A stretch of DNA of 7,545 nucleotides. Origin: Actinomycetes bacterium. Its GTDB lineage: Bacteria; Actinomycetota; Actinomycetes; Actinomycetales; Cellulomonadaceae. The notes beneath the pieces are model-generated. The model was given only the letters and a program-made list of their open reading frames with translations. It had not been told where the DNA came from and did not search any database. The stretch is from the NCBI GenBank assembly GCA_021793115.1, contig JAJYTJ010000176.1, positions 1 to 7,545 on the forward strand, read 5' to 3'. The translations under genes and the position numbers were made by a program. Of this stretch, positions 1 through 4,203 are shown in pieces; positions within the stretch are counted from its first letter, which is position 1; every line of letters starts with the position of its first letter.

Positions 1-15
1 CGTGGGTCTGGCTGA

Positions 16-225
16 GACGCCGCGTTCGAGCGGTCCAGGCTGGACGGTGATCTGGGGCCGCTGCTGGAGGCGGTCCGGCGGTGGTGGTTCGAGGCTGATG
101 CCTGGCGTGACCCGGCGGCCCAGCGGGAGTTCCTGGCCCGCGTTGACGGCTACGTCGCCGATGGCCCGCCGCCGGCTGACCGGCGCGTGACCTGGCAGGA
201 GGTCCGCGCCCGGTTCGGTGTCTGA
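16..225 (+). CDS. DUF6247-like putative antitoxin, C-terminal part (5' side cut or frameshifted)
   Basis: The open frame ends at TGA 223-225 and encodes about 69 residues beginning DAAFERSRLDGDLGPLLEAV, with RRWWFEADAWRDP in the middle and VTWQEVRARFGV at the end. The pattern (helix, 'LEAVRRWW', 'DPAAQREFLARVDGYVADG', short tail) resembles actinobacterial DUF6247 proteins, small helical proteins often found before RelE/ParE-like toxins; this assignment is from memory. In this frame a TGA lies at 13-15 and no ATG or GTG follows before the conserved part. The frame one base over (positions 2-16, VGLAE) joins smoothly to it, which suggests one base is missing near 13-16. The true start is probably left of the window. 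The stop overlaps the next gene's GTG (218) by 8 nt, typical of a translationally coupled antitoxin-toxin pair. Antitoxin function is inferred from that context. Confidence 0.5.
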   Translation, partial: DAAFERSRLDGDLGPLLEAVRRWWFEADAWRDPAAQREFLARVDGYVADGPPPADRRVTWQEVRARFGV

Positions 226-480
226 ACCGGTGTACCGCTGGGAACTCGACGGGCCGGCGCTGCACGAGTTCGCCGCGCTGCCCCGGTCAGCCCGGAGTTG
301 GCCAGGTTCCTGGACGCGGTAGTGATCGCTGATCCGATCGGGTACCAGCGGCGCCCCGCCGAGCCCGATAGCCGGGAAGCGCTGCTGCGGATACTGAGCT
401 TCGGCCCGCACGCCGAAGGACTGGTCACGATCCTGGTCTACCCGCCCGACTAGCTGGTCCTCGCCGTCAGGATCCAGTGG
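218..480 (+). pseudogene. RelE/ParE-like toxin gene, inactivated by frameshift and amber codon
   Basis: Translation from GTG 218 gives VSEPVYRWELDGPALHEFAA and then LPRSAR, a typical N-terminus of an actinobacterial RelE/ParE-like toxin partner. That frame goes out of register near 293-297 and stops at TAG 320-322. The frame shifted by -1 continues the protein: ELARFLDAVVIADPIGYQRR, then LLRILSFGPHAEGLVTILVY and PPD, up to TAG 451-453. After that TAG the same frame reads LVLAVRIQW, matching the hydrophobic tail that normally follows 'VYPPD-E' in such proteins, so GAG to TAG is the likely change. There are therefore two lesions: one missing base (or two extra) and one nonsense codon. A functional toxin of about 88 aa is not expected. 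The missing base could be a sequencing error; the amber codon is harder to explain that way. The substrate is unknown; relatives cleave mRNA or poison gyrase. Confidence 0.6.
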
Positions 481-576
481 CTCCTCGTCGGCCGGACGTG
501 GTCGAGTCTAGGGCTTGGGCGCGGCCGCCGGAGGTGTGGCATTCGAACAGAGTTTCGCGAGGGAACCAGGCGGGGT

Positions 577-582
577 TATCCT
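577..582 (+). promoter_or_regulatory. -10-like box TATCCT for module 2 (probable leaderless start)
   Basis: TATCCT fits the actinobacterial -10 consensus TANNNT and ends 6 nt before the ATG at 589. No Shine-Dalgarno precedes that ATG. This places the expected transcription start at or next to the ATG, as in leaderless mRNAs. A weak -35 candidate (TTTCGC or TTCGCG, about 553-559) lies 17-18 nt upstream. Confidence 0.5.
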
Positions 583-588
583 TGCGGC

Positions 589-957
589 ATGGTGGCTGCT
601 GGGGTTGTCGCAGTGCGGACGCGACATCAAGCGCGTCCGGGGCGGCGGGCGATCGTGGTGACCGATCTCGCGAGCCTGCAGGGTCCGGTGCGGGGCACGG
701 TCGAGTTGCCGTTGCGGCTGTTCTGGAGCAGCCCGGACCGGACATTCGACCTGGGCAAGCCGTTCATGCAGCGGTGGCTGTACCAGACGGTGCTGCGCGA
801 GGCGTCGCGGCCGGAGGACCTGACCCGGTTCCTCGATGGCCCTACGCTGATCGCCTTGTGGCCCGAGTTGCGCCTGCCGCGAGGGGTGCGTCAGGCATGG
901 GAGGATCAGCATCCGGCACTCCGGGCAGCGGCCCTCTGGCCTGATGCCCGTCAGTGA
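589..957 (+). CDS. Conserved small protein paired with an AbiEii-like nucleotidyltransferase (putative antitoxin)
   Basis: This encodes 122 aa of unknown function. The first ~25 residues are basic and poorly patterned. The conserved-looking core starts around residue 25 (VTDLASLQGPVRGTVELPLR), continues with LFWSSPDRTFDLGKP, a helical 'YQTVLREASRPEDLTRFLDG' segment and LIALWPELRLPRGVRQAWED, and ends in HPALRAAALWPDARQ. I recall similar actinobacterial hypothetical proteins just before nucleotidyltransferase genes, but I cannot name a family. It shows no winged-helix pattern like the classical AbiEi antitoxin, and no signal peptide or membrane segment. ATG 589 is preferred because of the TATCCT box 6 nt upstream; GTG 592 and GTG 613 are alternatives that would lose only the basic N-terminus. 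The last 14 nt overlap the next gene, implying coupled translation. Antitoxin or partner role is inferred from position alone. Confidence 0.75.
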   Translation: MVAAGVVAVRTRHQARPGRRAIVVTDLASLQGPVRGTVELPLRLFWSSPDRTFDLGKPFMQRWLYQTVLREASRPEDLTRFLDGPTLIALWPELRLPRGVRQAWEDQHPALRAAALWPDARQ

Positions 958-1633
958 TCTGCACGCCCGGGTCGCCGCGATCGCTCTGCGCGCGGCGGCC
1001 AGGCACGGCTTCGCGCTGGCGGGCGGGAACGCGCTGCTGGCACATGGGGTGATCAGCCGGCCAACCCAGGATGTTGACCTGTTCACCGACCAGGAAGGTG
1101 GCGTTGAGGCGGCGGCCGGATCGGTCGAGGCGGCACTGCGAGCTGCGGGGTTCACGGTCGAGCGGCAGGACGATGCCGTAGATCTAGCTGACGTTTTCCC
1201 GGGCCTGGGCGAGGGGCTGGCCGAGTGGCTGGTTACCGATCCCGGCGGCGAGGAGCTGACGGTGCAGCTCGCCTACTTCGACCGGGACCATGACCCGGTG
1301 GCCATGGACGTGGGCCCGGTCCTGGATCTGGAGGATGTGGCCGGCGGCAAGGTCTGCGCGCTGGCGAGCCGGGTCGAGCCGCGGGACTACGCCGACACCG
1401 CCGCGATGCTGGAACGGTACAGCCCGGCCGAGCTGATCGGCTTCGCCAGGCGGCTGGACCCGGGCCTGACCGCCCGCGACTTCGCCGACGCAGGCCGGCA
1501 GCTCGACGACATCGATGACGAGGCGTTCGCACGCTACGGGTTCGGCCCCCGCGACGTGGCCACGCTGCGGGACCGGTTCGCCGACTGGCCCCGTCCGCCC
1601 GCCGCGCCCGCAGCCATATATGATCTGAAGTGA
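944..1633 (+). CDS. AbiEii/AbiGii-type nucleotidyltransferase (toxin candidate)
   Basis: This 229-aa protein belongs to the DNA polymerase beta-like nucleotidyltransferase superfamily. The signature is at residues 27-47: GG (27-28), NALLAHG, then RPTQDVDLF with the metal-binding pair D43 and D45. A later strand TVQLAYFD (106-113) may supply the third carboxylate. The helical second half contains K136 and the R143...RDY-x-D stretch (147-151), typical of AbiEii proteins. Relatives transfer nucleotides to targets such as tRNA acceptor ends and act as growth-inhibiting toxins in type IV-like abortive infection systems; the substrate here is not known. The ATG lies 14 nt inside the preceding gene, and no separate ribosome site is seen, so translation is probably coupled. 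The last ~20 residues are Pro/Ala-rich (PRPPAAPAA) and likely disordered. The reading frame is intact, with strong G/C third-position bias. A housekeeping role is unlikely but not excluded. Confidence 0.88.
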   Translation: MPVSDLHARVAAIALRAAARHGFALAGGNALLAHGVISRPTQDVDLFTDQEGGVEAAAGSVEAALRAAGFTVERQDDAVDLADVFPGLGEGLAEWLVTDPGGEELTVQLAYFDRDHDPVAMDVGPVLDLEDVAGGKVCALASRVEPRDYADTAAMLERYSPAELIGFARRLDPGLTARDFADAGRQLDDIDDEAFARYGFGPRDVATLRDRFADWPRPPAAPAAIYDLK

Positions 1634-1652
1634 TCACCCGAGTGGCGGTGGC

Positions 1653-1663
1653 TGGGAGCCAAA
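1653..1663 (+). repeat. Single copy of TGGGAGCCAAA, matching the repeat beside the integrase relic
   Basis: The 11-mer TGGGAGCCAAA occurs here, 20 nt after the nucleotidyltransferase stop, and again in direct orientation at 2965-2975 beside the integrase relic. It may be an attachment-site or recombinase-binding remnant. An 11-bp match could also be chance. Confidence 0.4.
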
Positions 1664-1731
1664 AGGGGCTGCGGACCGCCCGGGGCGGCCGGACTCGGCC
1701 ACCTACGGCGACGCTGAGCGAGGAGAGGTCT

Positions 1732-1759
1732 GGCGGCCTGTCCTTCGTACAGGGCCGCC
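1732..1759 (+). terminator. GC-rich hairpin about 100 nt downstream of module 2
   Basis: GGCGGCCTGT (1732-1741) pairs with ACAGGGCCGCC (1749-1759) with one bulged base and a 7-nt loop. No T-tract follows, so this is not a classical intrinsic terminator, though GC-rich actinobacteria often use hairpins without a U-tract. A shorter hairpin, CCGCC-CGG-GGCGG, lies at 1676-1688. Confidence 0.35.
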
Positions 1760-2116
1760 TGCCGCCTTCGGGCCACTGTGGTGACTCGCCGAGCGCGAGG
1801 TCACCTATTCGACCCGCATCGTGGCTGTGGGACGCGAAGTGTCTCCCGCAGCTGGCTGGCTTCCAGGGGGACCCTGGCACGCCGGGCGCCGGCTGCCGTC
1901 GTTTGGCCGGCGACGTCGGCGCCCGCGTGTCACCCACGCGGCCGACCGCACGGGCAACGCGCCGTAACGTCAGCGCTGGCGCGCGGAACTGCATGCGCGG
2001 GCCGCCCTTCTGGCGCCCGCATCCTGAAGCCCTGCAGATGGCTGTCCAGTCCCATCGAGGTGGTGGGATCCGGGAAGCTTGGCGTGCGAAGACAGGCTTC
2101 TTTCGGTGTGCCAACG

Positions 2117-2122
2117 TAAGCT
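2117..2122 (+). promoter_or_regulatory. -10-like box TAAGCT for module 3 (probable leaderless start)
   Basis: TAAGCT fits TANNNT and lies 7 nt before GTG 2130. There is no Shine-Dalgarno. The arrangement matches those before modules 2 and 4. No clear -35 is visible. Confidence 0.45.
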
Positions 2123-2129
2123 ATGTCCT

Positions 2130-2336
2130 GTGGCTGATGTGAAGGTCGCGCAGCGGTTCCGGCTCGCTCTGGAGATGTATGAGTTCGGCGAGCGGATGCA
2201 TCGCGCCAGCCTGCGCCGCCGCCACCCTGATGCCAGCGAGAGCGAGATTGCGGCAATGCTGCGCGCGTGGAGGCAGTCCAGGCCTGGTGCGCCGTCCGGG
2301 GATGCGGACGGCGTGGCGTCCCGCCGGTTCACCTGA
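2130..2336 (+). CDS. Small helical protein paired with the second nucleotidyltransferase (putative antitoxin)
   Basis: This encodes 68 aa from GTG 2130. The core is VAQRFRLALEMYEFGERMHR followed by ASLRRRHPDASESEIAAMLR, i.e. two or three amphipathic helices with a helix-turn-helix-like 'HPDASESEI' turn, then a short tail AWRQSRPGAPSGDADG. I recall similar small proteins ('LRRRHPDAS-E-EI', ending 'RPGA-GDA-G') directly upstream of actinobacterial nucleotidyltransferase genes, but know no formal name. The start is chosen because TAAGCT sits 7 nt before GTG 2130; GTG 2139 is the alternative and shortens it by three residues. The stop TGA (2334-2336) overlaps CTG 2333-2335, a candidate start of the next gene. 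The small size, basic helices and position suggest an antitoxin, which is inference. Confidence 0.75.
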   Translation: MADVKVAQRFRLALEMYEFGERMHRASLRRRHPDASESEIAAMLRAWRQSRPGAPSGDADGVASRRFT

Positions 2337-2923
2337 ACCTTCTTGAGGCCGCCCTGCGCCGGGTGGCAGCCGACCTGGGCCGCCATGGCCGGGCCTGGGC
2401 GCTGGTCGGGGGATGCGCGGTGTCAGCGCGGGCCGAGCCCCGCTTTACGCGTGACAGTGACATGGCTGTGGCGGTTGGCGGGGACGCCGAGAGTGAGGCG
2501 TTGGTGCGGTCGCTGCTGTCAGACAGGTACACCCCGCTCGCTCCGGTCGAGCAGGACGAGACGGGGCGCCTGGCGACCATGCGGCTTGCCTGCCCGAGTG
2601 ACGGCGACGACGGGGTTGTCGTAGATCTGCTGTTCGCGAGTTCTGGGATCGAGCCGGAGATAGTCGCAGCGGCAGAGACCGTTGAGATCGTGCCCGGGCT
2701 CAGCATGCCAATTGCTACCACGGGCCACCTCATCGCGCTGAAGTTGCTCGACCGTGACGATCAGACCCGGCCGCAAGACCGTGCGGACGTTCGTGCGTTG
2801 CAATCTGCTGCAACAGCGGCAGATCTGGCTGTCGCGCGGGAGGCAGTCGGCCTGATCACCGAACGCGGATTCAATCGCGGGCACGACCTGTCCGCCGCCT
2901 TGGATGCGCTCTCGGCAATATGA
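2267..2923 (+). CDS. Second AbiEii-type nucleotidyltransferase (toxin candidate), start uncertain
   Basis: Taken from GTG 2267 the protein has 218 aa. Its nucleotidyltransferase motif is at residues 45-70: ALVGGCAVSARAEPRFTRD then SDMAV, with GG 48-49 and the metal-binding D63 and D65. A third carboxylate is probably D120 in VVVDLLF. The C-terminal half has the AbiEii-like helix HLIALKLLDRDD (K159) and RPQDRADVRAL (168-178). It is a different subtype from the module 2 enzyme, since motifs and spacing differ. The first ~22 residues come from a region that codes for the upstream partner in another frame and look unlike the family; the natural N-terminus is probably at LNLLEAALRR. That would be a CTG start at 2333, forming a CTGA overlap with the upstream stop and giving 196 aa. 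No ATG or GTG exists there. GTG 2267 is given because it is the only standard start. Substrate unknown; toxin role inferred from family and pairing. Confidence 0.85.
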   Translation: MEAVQAWCAVRGCGRRGVPPVHLNLLEAALRRVAADLGRHGRAWALVGGCAVSARAEPRFTRDSDMAVAVGGDAESEALVRSLLSDRYTPLAPVEQDETGRLATMRLACPSDGDDGVVVDLLFASSGIEPEIVAAAETVEIVPGLSMPIATTGHLIALKLLDRDDQTRPQDRADVRALQSAATAADLAVAREAVGLITERGFNRGHDLSAALDALSAI

Positions 2924-2954
2924 CCAGATGCTGGCCCGGACATGAGAAATGCCA

Positions 2955-3311
2955 TTCGCGGGCGTGGGAGCCAAACTGGGAGCCAACGGCGACAGCCTTG
3001 CAGCCACACCCGGCCACGACCAGCCAGAATCCCTGCTGGTCAAGTCCATGTCGAGCCTTGCCCAGCCCTGCTGGACGACGGTTGTCCGCCGCCGCCTTGC
3101 ACGCGAGGCTGCTGACGGCGTCCAGGCGGGCGGTCTCATCGACGTGGGTGTAGATCTGCTGAGCGGTCGAGACGTGCTCGTGGCCGAGCATGACCTAGGC
3201 GTCCCGGGCTGGGACGCCGAGCAGCTTGAGCAGGGTCGGGGCCTCTGCATCGGCCCGCAGTGGGTGCACAGCGCCGCGAAGCGTCGGCGCTAGGTTCAGT
3301 TGGACGTCACG
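2955..3311 (-). pseudogene. C-terminal fragment of a tyrosine recombinase (integrase), with internal amber codon
   Basis: On the minus strand, from 3311 downward, the frame reads ...GAVHPLRADAEAPTLLKLLG, VPARDA, TAG (3195-3197), then VMLGHEHVSTAQQIYTHVDE. This is the end of a phage-type integrase catalytic domain: H-x-L-R, the LGH motif, and the nucleophile Tyr in QIYTHVD. The ~250 upstream residues (arm-binding and core-binding domains, first catalytic Arg) are absent; the frame is closed by TAG at 3312-3314 and module 4 begins nearby. The TAG sits where relatives often have Gln (VQ-LGH), so CAG to TAG is a simple explanation. Past the catalytic part the frame encodes VGSQFGSHARE from the tandem TGGGAGCCAA repeats and stays open to a stop at 2871-2873, probably in flanking DNA. 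It cannot encode an active enzyme. It marks an old integration event. Confidence 0.72.
2965..2986 (+). repeat. Two tandem copies of TGGGAGCCAA
   Basis: Copies lie at 2965-2974 and 2977-2986, a 12-bp period, at the 3' end of the integrase relic. Integrase genes often lie directly beside their attachment site, so these may be recombinase-binding repeats or part of an att site. On the minus strand they encode GSQFGSH in the integrase tail. Confidence 0.5.
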
Positions 3312-3345
3312 CTATCGGTTCCGGCTGGTGCCGGGGTGGGACAGG

Positions 3346-3351
3346 TATGCT
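3346..3351 (+). promoter_or_regulatory. -10-like box TATGCT for module 4 (probable leaderless start)
   Basis: TATGCT fits TANNNT and ends 7 nt before GTG 3359. No Shine-Dalgarno is found at normal distance. The arrangement is the same as for modules 2 and 3. The -35 region is not recognisable. Confidence 0.5.
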
Positions 3352-3358
3352 GGGCTGC

Positions 3359-3592
3359 GTGGCAGTCTTCGACCGGATCACGATCGAGCCCGGCAAGATG
3401 GGCGGCCAGCCGTGCATTCGCGGGCATCGGTTCACAGTGGAGCACCTGCTGAGCCTTGTTGGCGAGGGCTGGACGCTGGAACAGATCCAGGAAGAGTTCC
3501 CTTTCATCGAGGCCGGTGACATCCAGCAGGCAGTGGCCTACGCGTCGTTCTCGGTGCGCGAGTTTCACCTCCCAATCTCCCGGTCGGCATGA
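3359..3592 (+). CDS. DUF433 family antitoxin
   Basis: This encodes 77 aa from GTG 3359, the usual length for DUF433 proteins (about 75-80 aa). It contains the family hallmark FDRITIEPGKMGGQPCIRGH, followed by RFTVEHLLSLVGEGWTLEQI, a helix-turn-helix, and FPFIEAGDIQQAVAYAS. DUF433 proteins are DNA-binding antitoxins commonly paired with DUF5615 PIN-like toxins, and are expected to neutralise the toxin and repress their own promoter. An upstream in-frame start at 3260 would add 33 residues unlike the family and lying within the integrase relic, so GTG 3359 with TATGCT 7 nt before it is preferred. The stop overlaps the toxin ATG in ATGA (3589-3592), giving coupled translation. No lesion is seen. 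Confidence 0.88.
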   Translation: MAVFDRITIEPGKMGGQPCIRGHRFTVEHLLSLVGEGWTLEQIQEEFPFIEAGDIQQAVAYASFSVREFHLPISRSA

Positions 3593-3966
3593 GGCTCTTG
3601 CTGGATGAGAACGTCTCCTACCGGGTTGCCGGCTATCTGAAGGCATCTGGGCATGAGTGCGCGCACGTCAACGACCTCGGCCTGACTTCTACCGACGACG
3701 CTCTGATCCTTAAGCGCGCACGCGACGAAGACTTGGTGCTGGTTACGGCCGATCAGGATTTCGTGCAGATGTTGTTCGCCAGCGGCGACACCAGGCCGTC
3801 AGTGGTGCTGATCCGTGAGGTTCAGTCGCTGCGATCGGCGGAGTTGGCCGCGTTGCTGACCGATGCTCTCTCGTCCGGGCTGGCCGAGTTCCTGCCTGAC
3901 GGCGTGATCGCCAGCCTGAACCCGGACAAGGTACGAGTCAGGCCGCTGCCAATCCGCCCATCCTAA
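3589..3966 (+). CDS. DUF5615 PIN-like toxin (putative ribonuclease)
   Basis: This encodes 125 aa, within the usual 110-130 aa for DUF5615. The N-terminus MRLLLDENVSYRVAGYL carries D6 of the PIN-like site; HVNDLGL has D29, STDDALI has D36/D37, and VTADQDF has D55 and D57. These acidic residues are the ones expected to bind metal for RNA cleavage in the Mut7-C/PIN-like fold. The protein continues SVVLIREVQSLRSAELAALL and ends in a Pro/Arg tail. It overlaps the DUF433 gene by 4 nt (ATGA), a standard antitoxin-first operon. The protein appears complete with all acidic positions kept, so it is probably functional. RNA specificity cannot be told from the sequence. The gene's last 29 nt overlap the end of a decayed minus-strand frame. 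Confidence 0.88.
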   Translation: MRLLLDENVSYRVAGYLKASGHECAHVNDLGLTSTDDALILKRARDEDLVLVTADQDFVQMLFASGDTRPSVVLIREVQSLRSAELAALLTDALSSGLAEFLPDGVIASLNPDKVRVRPLPIRPS

Positions 3967-4182
3967 CCAGCGCGATCATTGCAGCGCGCAGGCGCAAGAA
4001 CTCGGCACGGAAGAGGGACGCGATGACTTCGCCAGCGCCAACATCCAGCAGAAGGTCGATAGTCCGGCAGAAGGTTCGCGAGCGAGTTGTCCCGGCCGCA
4101 GCAGCGTCGCCGTCTCACGTTTGAGCTCCGCGGCAAGATGGCCGTCCTGTAGCGCGATCTGGCGCCGGAGTTCGGAGCGGCG
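3938..4182 (-). pseudogene. Decayed minus-strand coding remnant of unknown function
   Basis: From 4182 downward the minus strand reads RRSELRRQIALQDGHLAAEL then KRETATLLRPGQLARE, which looks like real charged-helical protein. A frame displaced by -1 then reads TIDLLLDVGAGEVIASLFRA and EFLRLRAAMIALVRMGG, ending at TGA (3938-3940). The two halves join if one base is missing around 4068-4085. An in-frame TAG (4183-4185) closes the first half upstream and no start codon is evident. I do not recognise the family. The remnant lies immediately 3' of the helicase gene in the same orientation, so it could be the decayed next gene of that operon. Support rests on helical periodicity and G/C-rich third positions only. 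Confidence 0.35.
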
Positions 4183-4203
4183 CTAAGGCTCGCGGGCCGA
4201 TCG

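Larger units (their letters stand above)
1634..2116 (+). other. Intergenic region without a convincing gene
   Basis: About 480 nt separate module 2 from module 3. Frames are open on both strands, but their translations are low-complexity, rich in Arg/Pro/Gly, and resemble no family, so I treat them as spurious. The region holds one copy of the TGGGAGCCAAA repeat (1653-1663) and a hairpin (1732-1759). A short stretch near 1783-1860 reads LAEREVTYSTRIVAVGREV and could be a scrap of decayed coding sequence, but it follows an in-frame TGA and I cannot support it further. Confidence 0.5.

Noticed and set aside
293..322. Programmed -1 frameshifting in the RelE-like gene
   Set aside because: No heptameric slippery sequence or downstream structure is evident, and the further TAG at 451 would still truncate the product; decay or sequence error is simpler.
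477..944. 155-codon + frame overlapping the 122-aa gene
   Set aside because: Low-complexity translation; the 589-957 frame has conserved-looking blocks, a promoter box at its start and an overlap with the nucleotidyltransferase.
1630..2142. Open + strand frame of 170 codons between modules 2 and 3, and a 293-codon frame on the minus strand across 1233-2114
   Set aside because: Translations are Arg/Pro/Gly-rich low complexity with no motif; the minus frame runs antisense through the nucleotidyltransferase gene. Typical GC-rich spurious frames.
2920..3153. 77-codon + frame after module 3
   Set aside because: It is antisense to the integrase remnant, where conserved recombinase motifs are on the minus strand.
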